Below, piece after piece: positions 20,856-34,700 of a stretch of DNA of 64,000 nt. Made by a program: the position numbers and the translations under genes. Every line of letters starts with the position of its first letter. Positions within the stretch are counted from its first letter, which is position 1. Source of the DNA: Diplosphaera chodatii (lineage: Eukaryota > Chlorophyta > Trebouxiophyceae > Prasiolales > Stichococcaceae); the NCBI GenBank assembly GCA_032358165.1, contig JAALGY010000051.1, positions 248,001 through 312,000 of the forward strand. The letters run 5' to 3'. The notes beneath the pieces were generated by a model, which saw only the letters and a list, made by a program, of their open reading frames with translations, did no database searches and was not told the DNA's origin.

Positions 20856-23218
20856 TCATTCAGCCTCTATTAGCTGGCGCGCGGCCGCAATGAGGGTGTC
20901 GCGCTCGGCTGCTTCCGCCTTCCCGCAGCCGCGGAAGCGGATGCGGCCCTGGCGGTCCAGCAGGAAGGCATACCTGCACCATAAGCCGATCGCCTTAGTT
21001 CACCTGAGTCGGTCGCTGGCCAGCAGCCTTGCATCATCAGCCACAGCCAGGTGTGGCGACCCTGCAACAATGCTGGCAGACTACAAATTTGCAAAGCGTC
21101 AAGTCATGGTCGCACCCAGTGAGGCGGTTGCTGATCTGCAGCGCGCGGCACAGATCGTACGCGTCGCCGAAGTTGAACAGGTACTCGGTGTGTAGGCGGC
21201 CCACCCTGCAGCAATTGCGCACTCCAGTCACAAACAGCGGTGCGGTCGAGGCTGCTGATACAGGAGCACGCCAGCAAGCAAGACTTCAACATGGGAACAA
21301 TGCTATGCATTCACACAAGCATCACCTGGGCTGGCCGCCCAACACCGGCGGTTCCCCCGTGGTGACCGGACCGCCCACAACTGGGTTGTCACCGCTGCCG
21401 CCGCCGGTGCCGCTGCCGCTGCCGCCTGCAGCGCTGCTGTCTGCGCTGCCGCTGCCAGATGCGCTGCTGGCTGCAGCGTCGCTGGCAGCGCCGTTGCCGC
21501 TGTTCGCGCCGCTGCCGCTGCCCTGCAATGGCTGGGCTGACTGCTCTGCAGCCGCGTCGCTGCCGCCGGCTGCTACAGAGGCGACAGCCTGCTCTGTAGG
21601 GCTGACGTCTGAGCCTGCACTATGGTCCGCCGCCGCCGCTGCTGCTGCTGCTGTGCGCCGGGGCGCTGCGAGGATCATGTTGCGGAAGGGCCACAGCGCC
21701 ATGACCTGCACAGCTGATCAGCAGCGTCACCACGGTGCCCCATCTGGTGCAGACGTCCCCATATATGGGACACCCGTGGAGACTGTAGCGCATTCTGTCT
21801 GTGCGCTCACCCCTTCCAGAGGCAGGGGTGCCAATAACAGGGGCTGTGGGCCTACTGTAGTGAACATGTGTGCAGTGCACAGCACCAGCACTGAATGCAC
21901 CCATGGCAGTCATGGCCATGACACAAAGTGGTATTGCATCACACCTGGGACTCCACGACGGACAGCTCCACGAGTCCCGCATCGCCCTGGTCCCGGAAGG
22001 CCTCAACAAAGGGATCGCTCCAGGTCGCCAGCATGTCCTGCACAAGAATGCAGGTTTTGGTCATCTCATATGCGACAAGAGCCCTGCTTGAGGGAAGCAG
22101 CCTCGCAGGCCCTGCTTACTGCAGAGTGCGGGTTGCCTGACAGGCCACTGGCGCTGCAGCAGGAGGATGTGAGCGCGACTCAGACGGGGCCCCAACAAGG
22201 CAGGCGCTGGCAACTTGAGTGTCCTGTTGATAAGGTCACCGATGATTCACACATCGACGTTGACTACCTCAGCGCCATCCTTGAAGCCGACGCACACCAG
22301 CTGCGCGGCCGGCGCGCGGTCCAGCGCGTGCGGGAAGGTGGTGGCGACCTTATCGGGGCGCACCACCTGCAGCAGTGATGGGATGCATTGGGATGCAGCA
22401 TCGACGTGGACTTCACTGAAAGGTGCAGATCCCAGCTGAATTTCGCTGACTATCTACAAATGCAGCGCCATGTGACACAGCCAGACGATGGCGTGCTAGT
22501 CGCCACCAATGTACATTGCAGCACCCATGACAGCTAGGCGGCCACTGGGTAGGCCTCCCTGATCATGCGCACGTGACGGCACGAACACAAAGAGACGCAC
22601 CTTGACTGGAGGGAAGGGCTGCGCCGCGTCAGCGGGGATGAGCCGATCCGGGGACCGCCACAGCTTCCCGCCGGTGTCCTTCAGCTCCTTGAAGTCGTCA
22701 AAATACCCGCGCTCCAGATCCTCCTGTGGAATGCAGACGCCACGTGTTGCACAACGCAGGTCGATCTGTCCATCGCATGTGATGACAGGAAATATGTGGG
22801 AGGACTCGAGGCTGCAGGCCATGCGGCAGCCTGCACATGGCTCTGGCGCTGCCTCGTGCTGCCTGCACCTGCAGCCGCTTCTTGCGCTTTGCCCGGTTCT
22901 CTTTGCTGAAGATCTGCATCGGAGACATTGACGCCCTTTAGCAACGGGAAGCGGATACTGACCGTGGAATGCTCGGACTCTAATTTTCAATCAGAGTCCG
23001 CTCCATGCATGCAGCAGCTGGCAAGTGGCGCAGCCACATATTGCAGCACCGAGCACCTCGAATAGCTGCAAGCAACGTTGCTGCTGCCACTGCGTAGCCG
23101 GCAAGCTGTTGACATGCTGGAAGCCAGGGCTGCCTGGCATGCCATGCGATTGCGCAGCGGCATCGGCACGGCACAGCAGCGCAGTTCGGCGTGCCTGCCG
23201 AAGGGCAGCCCGACGCAT
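20856..23218 (-). CDS. ATP10-like mitochondrial F1Fo ATP synthase assembly factor, 8 exons
   Basis: Predicted ATP10 family protein, which helps assemble the Fo sector (subunit 6) in the mitochondrial inner membrane. Exons: 23218-23057 (presumed), 22913-22869, 22723-22601, 22366-22268, 22037-21945, 21705-21326, 21205-21116 and 20973-20856; phases agree and give about 369 aa. The leader MRRAALRQARRTALLCR is Arg-rich and acid-poor, as in mitochondrial presequences. Family blocks follow in order: IFSKENRAKRKKRLQ, LERGYFDDFKELKDTGGKLW, VVRPDKVATTFP, LVCVGFKDGA, WSDPFVEAF, ALWPFRNM, GRLHTEYLFNFGDAYDLCR and FLLDRQGRIRFRG. An Ala/Gly/Ser-rich insert of roughly 100 residues lies between FRNM and GRLHTEYL where most relatives have a short linker. 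The first exon is the least certain part. Confidence 0.85.
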
Positions 23219-23619
23219 TGTGAACTGGTCAGCACGACTCTGTCAGTCGATGGATATTGAGCGACAGAGTCTCATTGCACTCCCGAGAGATGCATCTGGC
23301 CTTCGGGATGCCCAAAGGTCCGCATGACTATGCCGTGCATGCTCGCAGCCGGCAGATGACACTGCTCACTACTCTGGTTAGCAGCAGTCTGCGCTGCGCT
23401 GTGCTGAAAATGGCACCGTGCCCATGCATGGGGTGCCACAGCGAGGAGTGGTGACCTGGTTGGCCACCTGCAAACTGGTGGCACGTGCCCGTGGCAAGTG
23501 GATGTGCAGCAGCTCAAATCAGCAGTAGCTTGCACCCGGTTACCTCTGATAAAGCCAGTACATGACGTGTGTCCGGCTGTAATCATTGCGGCGCCGAATC
23601 GCACAGATCTGCGGTCAGC
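23219..23619. promoter_or_regulatory. Divergent promoter region of ATP10 and DUF3054 genes
   Basis: About 400 bases lie between the opposed start codons, so the two organelle-protein genes probably share a bidirectional promoter. I could not identify a specific element. Confidence 0.4.
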
Positions 23620-25290
23620 ATGCAGCTGCAGGCGACAAAGATGGCCACTGCCACGCCAGTCATGCTGGGCGTGCAGCTCCCGTTGCAGCGGTGCCGCGTC
23701 AGACAAGCAGCGGCGTGCGTGAGAGCCTCCGCTTCAGACGAACGCAGCAGTGATGCAGCGAAGGAGCCGGGCCAGCAGGCCGCGCAGCGCGGCGGCAGAG
23801 GCTTCATCCGGCCGGACGATGCGCAGCCCATGCGGGTGACATATCTACGTGCATGCACGCTTCACGGTCAAGCTAGAAGGCCTGCAAATGCATGGCTGCG
23901 CAGCAGCAGCCGGCCATCAATTGCTGGTGCATGCCTTGGCGGCCTCTATAGCTGTATGGGCACGCCAAGTGTTGGCTGTGCATTTGCCAGCGATCAGCAC
24001 ACGTCTTGTGCAGCTGGAGCGGGTGGAGCGGCTGGGCGAGGAGGTCTGGTCCCGCTCGGGCATCGCGGGCGTGGACCGCGGCGGGAGCGACACGTCCCTA
24101 GGGTGCGCTGCCAGTCGTGGTGCCGCTGCCACAAGGGGCGTTCTACTTGGAGGCCGAGTGACCAGGTTCTGACCGCACCAGATGCAGCCCGGGCCGCGAT
24201 TGGGTTACAGCGCGCTGCGCTAGCCACTTTTTTTGGCGCTGTGATGACATTGGATGCTTGGGCACAGCCGGCCCACTACTCTCCCTGCAGCGTACAGGCT
24301 CACCGTGCTGACCTCCCAGCCCCACGAGCTGCCACGTCGCGAGGGCTGGTGGCGAGGTGTGTATCCTCCTCGATGTGCGCAGGCGCGCGGCGCTGCTGGC
24401 GGGCGGCGACGCGGCCGCGGTGCTGCTGTTCGCGGCCATCGGGCGCGGCAGCCACGCCGAGCTGGACGGCCTGGCCGGGGTGCTGAACACCGCTTGGCCC
24501 TTTCTGGCAGGTGCGGCGGCTGAGAGGTTGCGGCTGACTTGCCCGGCCCTGCTGAGTTGCCAAACTGCACCCAGGCATACGGTCCAGCGCAAGGTGGCTC
24601 GAGCTTGGTGGCAGCTGGTCGGCGCCCTGTTGAACCATACACGTCTGAGTGGTGAAGCCCTTTGGTGGCATGCAGGCTGGTACACGGCAGCGTACGCGAC
24701 TGGTGCGTACGGCGCGGCGGCGCAGGGCCGCAGCGTGCGTGCTGCGGCGGGTGCAGCTGCCAAGGCCTGGGCGCTCGGCATCACGGTGAGTGTCACATGG
24801 AGGCCTGTGGCATCTCACACAAGTCTGCAGGGATATATCACGCTGGTCGCTTGACCTTGTTGGCATCTCAAGCACACTTGCAAGCACCATTCATTTGTCC
24901 GCGTCCCGTATGCGGGACATCCGGCAAGACAGTCATGTAGTGCACGCACAGGTATCGATTGCAACTCACGCATGTGCCCCTTGTGCTGCCGCGCAGCTGG
25001 CGCTGGCGCTGCGCAGCGCGTCACGAGGGGCGCCGCCGCCGCTGCCCTTCGTGATCGTTGCATCGGTGTCCACGGCGGTGCTGCTGATTGGCTGGCGGTC
25101 CGCGCTCGCAGCTGCAACACCCAAGGTGCGCTGCAGCTGCCGGTGGTCAAGCATACCACTGCGCTGGGACCAGCACAGTGTTTAAGTCCCACAATTTTGG
25201 CTGCGGTAGGCGGAGGCCAAGGCGGGGAACCGTGCTGGCGGGCCGCTGGAGTTTCTCAGCCTGCTGGGCGGCCTGACGAAGCGCTGGTGA
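23620..25290 (+). CDS. DUF3054 family membrane protein, plastid-type leader, 6 exons
   Basis: Membrane protein of the DUF3054 family, molecular function unknown. Exons 23620-23835, 24014-24102, 24383-24510, 24676-24785, 24997-25125 and 25210-25290 join in phase. The ATG at 23641 gives 243 aa; the in-frame ATG at 23620 adds seven residues. The N-terminus (MATATPVMLGVQLPLQRCRV, then AAACVRAS) looks like a chloroplast transit peptide. The family body is clear: hydrophobic segment AALLAGGDAAAVLLFAAIGR with the SHAE motif, LNTAWPFLAGWYTAAYATG, PLPFVIVASVSTAVLLIGWR, and the typical ending EFLSLLGGLTKRW. About four membrane segments are expected. The start lies about 400 bases from that of ATP10. 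Confidence 0.87.
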
Positions 25291-25712
25291 TGCCTCTGGA
25301 AAGTGATGTACACGCAGGCTAGAGGGGACGGCTGGTACCTAACCTTTGTGTCAGTCAGGTCTCTGCAAGTGAGTAGTCCTGTTCAGCAGGGTAGGTGTTG
25401 GGCAGAAAACATTGCCAGCCCTGTTGCGGTTGTCGGCCTCATTATGCCTGCGGCAGACCATGTATGGCAAAGCATATACGTGCGACTGAAACCAGTCAAG
25501 GACATACAAAGTGTGACCACATTCCGCTTCACGCTGATAAACTGCCCTGCCCCAACCTCGCCTGCCACTGAGCTATCTGCATCCTGCTGCGCCTCACACT
25601 ATGCCGCTATGGCTGTCTACTTTACTTGCGCAGCAGCAGCATGCCACTGCACAGCTGCCGGCATAGATTGGAGCTGTGACGGGCGCTGGTGTCCTGCCAG
25701 CTGCCTGTTGCG
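25291..25712. other. Convergent 3' ends of DUF3054 and UTP20 genes
   Basis: The two genes point at each other across about 420 bases that must hold both 3' UTRs. No further gene is seen. Confidence 0.4.
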
Positions 25713-28700
25713 TCACTGCCGCTCCCGCCGGCGGTTCTTGACGAGCAGCCCGGCGCCGCGGCGCCGCTGGACCTCCTCCAGCTTCCGCTTCCGCCCGGCC
25801 GCCTTGCGCGCCGACTTGCGCTGCCGCGCCTCCGCCGCCGCCCCCGGGTCCAGCATCGCCTGCACAGAGGCGGCTTCACGGGTTGATCGGCGAAGAGGAA
25901 GCGTCAGTTTGCCGAGGGCCAGCCTGCCGTCGGCGTGTGAGGTCGTGGATTTCAGGCACCCTGCCGCATGCGCGGCACGGCGCCCACCGCGGGACGCACT
26001 GCAACCAAGACCTGCCAGGAGGCTGCGCACTGCGCGGCTGAGCGTCATGGTGCCGCCTCTGGCGAGCTCACCTGCACGGCCTGGCGCCTGCGGCGGTCCG
26101 CGCGCTGGGACGTGACTGCGGCCCGCGCGGCGTTGAGCCCCGCCACCAGCGCGTCGCCGGGCACCACTGACCGCAGGTGCGCCAGCACCTCCGCCCCCAG
26201 GGTCTGGATCTGCGCAGGAGCAATCATGTTCAGAAGTAAATTCATGTGTGACATTCGCATTCGGCGGGCCTGCCGCTGGTGCCGGCTGCCGGTCAACAGG
26301 GGTCGCAGCTGCGCCGGCACTGTGACAGCAGCGTCCGGGCTTGCGCGCCGGCGGGAACGCTCATACACGACCGACTGGGCTGGGTCAGACTGCAAGTGTG
26401 CTGAGTGGCGCGCAGTTGCGTTTTCCCACGCCAGGCAGATCTGGTTTCGTGGGCAAGCGTGCCTTTCTGCCTCACAGCATCAAGCTCTGACGGCCTGAGA
26501 GTGGCACACCCCTAAAGCCCCCTTCACGCCTGGCCAGGCCTAGGAGTGGCTGCTGCCACACTGATGTCCATACACGCAACGCCGGTCTCACACCACATGC
26601 CGTCGGCAGTGCAGCCGTGCAGCAAAGCCAAAGCGTTTGAAATCCTTCTGCAACACAACCGTCTCGGGGCGCACCTCCTCGGGGTTCGTTGACGCGCCCT
26701 CGCTGATGCGGAACAGCGGCAGCAGCAGCACCGGCAGGTGCGGCGCCAGGCGGTCCGCGGGCAGCCGCGCGGCGGCGGCCGCGATGAAGCGCAGCGCCGC
26801 CGCCCGCTGCGCCTGCCAGTGGAACGACCTGCGCGATGGGTGCCAGCGTTGTTGTGATAGTTGAGTGCATCCAGAGGTTTGCAGAACACCATAAGGTCCA
26901 GTTCTGCATAAAGGTTGCCCGCAGGCCATTATTGAAGTGTGCCGATGCTCTGTGCAAGCGATGCACGTGCACGTCGCACAAGTGAGGGACCAGCGGCAGC
27001 GCTATGAGCCTGGGAAAAGCACATCCCCGGGCGGGAGAGCACCTCTCGTCCGCGAGCCGCGCCATGCGGCGCATGAGCCCAGCGGCGCTGAGGCCGCGCG
27101 CGACCGCCTCCGCTTCCTCCGCTTCCTGCGCCTCCTCGTCTGCTGCCGCCGCACCATCTGCTGCTGCATCGTCTGCTGCCGCCGCGCCGTTCTGATGCGG
27201 CTGTTGTAGGTCAGCATCTGACCCACCAGAGTCTGAGGCGCTAACCCCTTCCGCTGACGCTGGTGGCGGCCGCTCTGCTGCCGGCATCGCTGCTGTTGGG
27301 CCGACGGCTGTGCCGTCGGCCAGATCCGATGCACCGTCTGCAGTGTTTGCTGCGGCTGCGGCGGCGTCGCACAGCGGGCCGACCAAGAACACTGCGTTCT
27401 TGACTGCCTGCAGCAGTCAGCCTTGACTCCTTGGCGTGTGGTGGACATGTGCAAAGTACTAGACTGCTGACGCCGGGCAGTGCAGAGTGCCACCACCGGT
27501 GGCCACGGTCGGCACCTGTGGAGCTGTAGTGGCACGCTCAACGAACAAGCTGACCACGAGCGACCTCAGACACTTGTGCGAACCCAAATGGCTGGGGCTG
27601 CAGCACGGCAGCTTGTTCGTCTGGTGCAGCACACGAGCAACTGCTAGCCTGGCGGCAGCGCTGCACCGGCGCAGCGGGCGCACCTGCTTCGCGAGCGCCT
27701 CGTCCACGCCCTCCGCTTCCAGCTGCCGTACCGCCACGTACGCCAGCCGCCCCGCCGAGGTGCCCGCCTCCGCCAGCAGCGCCGGCCCTGCAGCGACATC
27801 GGGCGTGTTTGAGCACGTTGCTGTGTGGTCGACAACACAAGCTCTCACTGGGACCGCGCGGCTTGCTGCAAACCCCGTTTCACCCAGCTCACACAGTAGA
27901 TGTTTTGCGCATCTGTTCAGAGCCATATGACGACCGCAGGGTCACAGATCACTGGCACTGGTGCCCACAGTCTGGACTGGGAACTTGAGGGCTTTGCGCA
28001 CCGACGCGCGGGTGTGCGAAGGCGGCTCCCAGCAGGCGGGCGGCGGCGGCGCGCACCCAGGCGTGCGGGTGCAGCCCCAGGGCGGCGGCGGCGCGCCAGG
28101 CGGCCCTCGCGGCGTCGGCCTCGAACGCCACGCTCGCCGGCACCTGCGGCGCGGCGGCGGTGCTGTTTGGGAGCAGCTGCGGAGGGTGTCAGCGCAGCAG
28201 TGCGTCCACAGCACGGACATGCGGCCAGGGCACGCTGTTGATGTGCTGAAAAGGTGAAATGGTGCGTCAGCATGCGCGCCAGAGCGCGGACACAGCCAAA
28301 AAGCGCCTGCCACTGCGGCATCCCCACCTTTCCAGCACTCATGACGAGCAGCAGCTCAGCTGCAGTTGAGAAGGCTGCTTGCAGAGGCGTCTGCCTGCAG
28401 CAGAGCCGGAGTCGAGGCGACCCACAGGCTCACCTGCCGGGTGAGGCGCTCGAACAGCAGCAGCGCCGCGTACGGCTCGCGCCACCCCGCAGCGGCCGCC
28501 GCCGCGCCTTCCGCAGCGTCTTCCGCTTCCTCCGTCGCAGACGCCACTCCCTCTGCGGCTGCTGTCAGCAGCGCAGCGAGCGGCGGCAGCACCGCCGGCA
28601 TGCGCCGCCCAAAGCGGCGGCCCTCCTGCTCCGCCAAAACGCCCAGCACCTGCAGATGCATCCAAATGTAGGGTAAGCGCACGTTCACGAGCATGCCACT

Positions 28701-31700
28701 GATCATGCCTAGCATCTACACACAAGCAGCACCAGACAAAGCCAATGCAAGCAAGTGGTGCAGTGTGATTTGGCACGCCAGCTGCTATAAGAGTAAAACG
28801 ACTGCTGTGAAGTGGAGAGTAGTCAACCTCCAGACCAATGCCAACAGCAAACACACACACACCAGCCAAAGTCAGCTAGCCGGAGACAGTGCTGTCGAAG
28901 ACACAACAGCATGTATCAGCAGACTGCATAGTGGTTGAAGGACCAGGTTGTGGTGCGCATCCTTGCACTGTACACCCACCCAGGCAGTGACCCATTCGTG
29001 CAGGCTCACTCCAGCAGCGCCTGTCACTGTGGGACTGAGACGATGCACCTGCCAGATCACTGCCCGGCCGGGTTTGAGGCTGCGCGCGTGCATGCAAACA
29101 GGCCGCAAGTCGCATGCCGATACGCTCATGCCAAACCCATCAGTGCTGGCCGCCTGCCTCGCCGCTGCCTCCGCCGCCGCTGCCACACGGCACTGCAGCA
29201 CTGAGGTGGCGAGGCCCGACCCCGCAGTCCGGTGCGCGCACCTGGCACGCGGCCCGCCGCAGCCGGCCGTCCCGCCCCGACAGCCACTCCAGCGCAAAGC
29301 CGAAGAGGCGCTCCAGCTGCGGCGGCGACACCGCGCCCAGCAGCGCCGCCACCACCCCGCCCGCCGCGGCGCGCGCCCTGCAACCGGATCATCAGCCCCT
29401 GACTCGTCTGCTGTGCAGCACGAACACCAGGTGCAACAGCGCCTCACCTGCGGCTAGCACGTGGAAACCAATGTGCAAGGTGAGGTGGCCTCTGTGCAAG
29501 CAGTGCACCGGATGGTGATGTCCACAGCTGCGTGCGGATGGATGGTTTACTGACTACAGCATGAACCCAAAGCATAGCACTCTCTATGGGTACTGGCAAC
29601 GCTGCTCTTCACGATGAAAGAAATTACTGTTGTTTCAATGTGGAGCACATCGTGGTACTAACCACACAATGCAGCTCTGCAGCTGCCTGCAGACTTTCTG
29701 CTTATCGCAGGGCACCAGTGGAAGTGAGGACCACCGCTTGCAACACAGGGTGGAAGTAGTGCTCGCACCTAGGCGCCCTACGCGAATCCGAAACACGCAT
29801 AACAGGGGAGCCGTCGAAGATGGGAATGGACACTTTTTAGAGCAAAGCGAACGGCTTCGAAGTGCGCGGCGAATCAAGCGGCTCACGCGGGGGCGGGGTC
29901 GTTGACGAGGCGCAGCACCAGCGGCAGCGCCAGGCTGTCCGCGTGCTCGTCCAGCGCGGCCTGCGGGAACTTGGCGATCACCGCGCTCAGCGCGTCCAGC
30001 ACCGCCAGCCGTCCCTCCTGTGGCGACAAGAACGAAGGACAGGTTCTGCTGCGGGTAAGATGCTCAAGCGTGTACATTGTCGGCACGCTTGTGCCAATAC
30101 ACTCTGTCAGTCCGTGTTGCACAACTTCTGCGATGGTAGGCAGCAGCAGCTGGCTCTGCAGTGCCCAGCGGCGTCGCGTGGCCTCCGCAACAGATGCAAA
30201 TGCATCGTGGCCGCGCCTCGTGCTGGTAGCCCAGGTTGGACAGCAGGAAGGCCAGGTGGCGCCGCAGCCGCGCCGCGCCCACCGGGTAGTCCAGCAGGAA
30301 CTGGAGCAGCGCCTGCGCCGGAATTTGGGCCGAACATGGGACTGCCAATCGCATTGATGCGGTGTGTGCTACGCACCAAGTTGCTCAGATGCTGGATCTG
30401 CACCACGCATGCTCCTTGACAGGCGAGCGGCTGTTGAGCGCCGCAGTGATGCTGCACGGTTCACAACCCACGACAGTGAGATTACTCAGTGTTGCTCCAC
30501 AGCACTCACCGCGGAGGCGACCTGGCGGACGGGCGCCGCGTGGGCGCGCACCAGCAGCGCCTGCACGCGGGCCATGACGTCGTACACCTCGCCCACCACC
30601 AGCCGCCGCCCCAGCACCGCCTGCAACCAACGGTGCGTCACTACCCATGTCGGACCCTGGTAAAAAAAAGTGACATCGGCCACACACCTGCTGGTCATGA
30701 ATCATCAGGAGGGCCACCTGTTCTGAGACTTGCAGAAGCAATAGGCCAGAACCAATGCCGACACATTGCCGATGGGTACTAAGGCGACTCTATACAACAC
30801 ATGATGAACCCATGCTGCATCAAAAACGATGGCGCACTGCGTTTTACTGAGTATTGGGGCGCACCCGCAGCAGCGTGAAGGCCGTCTGGAGCGACGCCGC
30901 CTCCTCAATGTCCTGGAACGCCAGCCGCAGCAGCCGCCCCAGCTGCGCCTCGCTGGGTGTGAACCTGCATCACCATACTTAAGGCATTGCCGCCAGAAGC
31001 CACACAAAGATGGTGCATGAGCATTCTGCAGCCGCTACCAGTGGCGAGTGCCACCGCCGGCATATATACTCAACTCTTGTCCGCTGTTGGCACACCCACC
31101 AGGAGCTGATGCGCGCATATCAGCTCTGCATGATGCATGACCGCTCACCCCTTGGCGGCGGTCAGCAGGCCCGCCAGCAGCTTGAGCGCGTCCTGCGCCA
31201 GGGGCGCCGAGGTGGACGGCGCGCGCGACAGGATGTCCGCCGCGGCGGCGCCAGCCGCCGCCGCCGCGTCCGCCAACCCTGGAGCAGCGCAGCGACGCAT
31301 GAGTGGCAGCAGCATGGCAGTCCTTCGTCCCGCTTGCTTCCCTTGGCTGCTGTGGTGACGTGGTACCAATGACAGGATGGATGCCACCAGCACTTTTGCA
31401 ATGCTTGCGAACACGTCAGCCTCCTGTGCACAAGGCCTGATGCTTTGCACAGAGTTGCTCTCGCGCAACGCCTGGCTGCCGCAGCAGCGCTCATACAGGG
31501 CCAGCAACGCACGGCAGCACTTCCATTCGTTGATAGACAACATGATCTCAGGAGGTGCTGAATATCAAAGGCTTGATATGCCTGTGTACAGCAGTCCTGG
31601 GGATTGTGTCTTGCACAGGCCACGGTCTGCAGGTCCTTCTTGGCGTTGTCCGGTGTGACGCCAACCGCAGGGCGACACGGCATGTCACCTGGCAGGGGCA

Positions 31701-34700
31701 GGCGCACGGCGTGGCACAGGCACCGCAGCGCCAGCGACGCCACCGCGGCGTGGCGGGAGCCCAGGGCCCGCGCCAGCAGCGGCAGCAGGCCGTCCAGCCG
31801 CTGCAGGGTGGCCCCGCCCGTCAGCGCCCCCCGCTTCATGCCCCTGGGCATGGGCGCGCACAGCAACGTACTTGACGCTTGATCTCAGGGTGCTGATGGC
31901 TTGACGTTTGGGTGGATCCCTTGCTCGCACAAGATGTGCAACCTGACATGGCTTTGCTTCCCGACATTTCTCAGGGACGCTTTGATCGGGCTGTATGTGC
32001 GCACGGGTTGGGCAACAGACAGCAGGCATAGCGGCCCACCCGTTCAGCAGCGTCAGCGCAAACTCGACGAGCAGGTACTCGTGCGCGGCGGCCGCCTGCA
32101 GCTGCTGCTGGTGCGCTGCGTGCGCGGCGCTGGCCTTGCCTGCCCTGTCCACGGCCGCTGGCTCCGCGGCGGTCGCCGCGGCTGCTGACGCCGCCACAGC
32201 CGCCTCCTCAGCAGCGAGGCCTGCAGAGGAAACAGGCATGTCGATCACCTGATATCACATCTGAGGCTAACCTCCACACACTTGCAACATGTACACCACT
32301 GTTGCAGCGATAACCGCTGCCATGACAATTGGAAACATGTAGTTCGTCATTCAACATGTCAGGCTAAACGCCCAGCAAGTCTCAAGTCAGACTTTGCACA
32401 ACACTTGTGCCTGGCTGGCAATGGCCGCAGTGCATGCTAGTCCATCTGACACACTAGAGCTGCATGCACCGCAGCAGTTGCTGGCCAGGCATGCTGCACT
32501 GCGCAGCTGCTCCCAATGAGGCATTCTTTCTGCGAGACCAGGAATCTGAAAACAATGCAAGGGTATGAACAGAGCGCTTTACACCCCTGCGGACACAACC
32601 AAGGAGCCGCACCGTCTTCCAGGACGCCGTGGCAGAAGAGCAGCAGGTCGGGCGGCGACGCGGTGGGGTTGGCGGCCACCCCGCGCGCCGCGTGCTGCAG
32701 CAGCGCCGCCAGCCGGTTGCGCACCCTGGGGTCCCCCGCCTCCGGCAGCCGGTTCCGCACCTGGGCACTCAGCACGAAAAACTCTGCAGTGCTGCATGTG
32801 ATGCCGCATGCTTGTGGCTGAGTGGGGCGTACTGCCTCTGTCAGTCTGCGTAGAACTGCTACAGCAGCTCGCCGGAAGTCTGGACCATTGGCTCTTTCCT
32901 ATGCTCACAATGTGCAATGGTAGGGATGCGTCATCTAGCAGGATTGCCTGCACACGACCGAATTGTGGACAAGGAAGGCCAGCCATCCTGTGGGCGGTTT
33001 GACCCATACCTGCTCTCACACTGTCGCGTGCAGGTGACAAGATTCTAGATATGACAGAGTGTTTTAAGACAGCCAACATATACGATGACGTCTGCAGTCG
33101 CAGCAGGCGAAGCAGGAGCCACAGCCATTTTGCAGCACGGCAGGCTCTGCAGGTCGACAGCTTGGTGGTAAGTACCACCGTGAGTGTGCACGAGCCGCTG
33201 TTGACATTTGGCCCTCTCATCGACAGCAGGCAAGTGGTGTGTGTCCACAAGGTTGTGCTCTGCTCTGCTCTGCCTTGCACCCTACAACATCGCAACTCTT
33301 ACGACAGCACCCACCAGCGACAGCAGGAAGGCGGCGTGGGTGCGGAAGGTGACGCCCTGCGCCAGGAGCCGGTACGCCTCGTAGCCCCGCTGCTTCTTGG
33401 CCTCCTTGAGGCCGCCGGCAAACGCGGCGACCTCCTTGGCCTCGGCCACCGCGCCGAAGATGTCCGCGCCCACCAGCGGCAGCAGCGGCGCGAGCGCCTC
33501 GTCGAAGGCGCCAGGCTCCATGTCCTGTGTGGTCGCACCACACCCCTCACCCCTCAAAACCAACCAGCAGTGCTCTTCCCTATTTCATTGGCCGGTGCCA
33601 ACGAGCATCAACAGTGCATTTACGGGCGCTTTCTCGACTTGGCGAGCCTGCTGCCCACCCCGGAGTCTATCAACCCCATACCAAAGTTGCCGACATCGTG
33701 ACACAGCGTGATGCGACCGCAGGCATGGTGACACGCACAACGCTGTGGGAGCGGCGATGAGGGCGCACCTGCGCGAGCGCCTCCAGCAGCGCGTGCAGCG
33801 TGTAGCCGCGGACCTGCGCGGTGTACCCCTTGTCCGGCAGCGCCCCCTGCAGCACCGTCGCCGCGTACGGCAGGTAGCCCGCCCCCAGCTCTGCCACCAT
33901 CGCCACAAACACCTTGCGCGCTTCATCCCTGCGACAATGCGGTGCCAGGCGCTTGACGATCATGGAAAACAACACCAGCAACACTCTGTGCTCAGTCGTG
34001 ACATGGACGGGGGGTGAGCGAAGCACACAGGGTGGCCACTGCGGAAGGAGGTGCAGCAGGAGGCACCACTGAGCCTCAGCGGGCAGCAATGCATCGCTGC
34101 AGGGTGATGACAAGCCACGCTACTGCACAAGGTTCCAGAGGGTTCAGCGTGTCAGGCTAGCGAGCCACCTGACGCCCTGCTGCCGCGACTTGAGCAGGTT
34201 GGCCACGCTGGTCAGCACCCGCGGCAGCGCAGCGGCCCGGTCGCCCCCCGGCACCAGCCGCAGCACCTTCACCACCGCCAGCCCCACCGGCGCCCGCACC
34301 ACCTGCATCGACATTGTGCTCCTCACTGTTCAACCCATGCAGGAAGCGAAGGAAGACGCTGATATTGGCACACCTCGAGTTGTGGGCGATAGTTCGGGCG
34401 CTGACACAGAGAGCTCCGAAGCCTTGGCTGATGGCGTGTTACTGACACGAATGGCAGATGCTTCGTCTGATGAAGAAGAGCCGTTCGCTATCTGCAAGGT
34501 TGGGCGACGCAGGCGAACTGGCAGCTGATCGAGTCAAGTAACACCAACACATGCCTGGTACGTCTGCACCTCCTGCAACCTTGCAGACAGCTGAGGCTCG
34601 GGGCCACATCGGACAGTGCAGCTGAGGACCGTCTGAACAAAGCGATTGTCACCAGAGAATGTGCCAGCCGATGCAAGTGCATCAAGGTTCAGAATGGTAC

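Noticed and set aside
22980..23260. Repeated CAGAGTC-type words near 22975-23000 and 23240-23275, considered as a small inverted repeat or insertion end.
   Set aside because: The matches are short, lack terminal symmetry or a transposase, and lie around the ATP10 5' end.
23849..24172. Plus-strand open frame considered as the N-terminus of the DUF3054 gene.
   Set aside because: The transit-peptide-like exon at 23620-23835 joins the exon at 24014 in phase, so the intervening part is intron.
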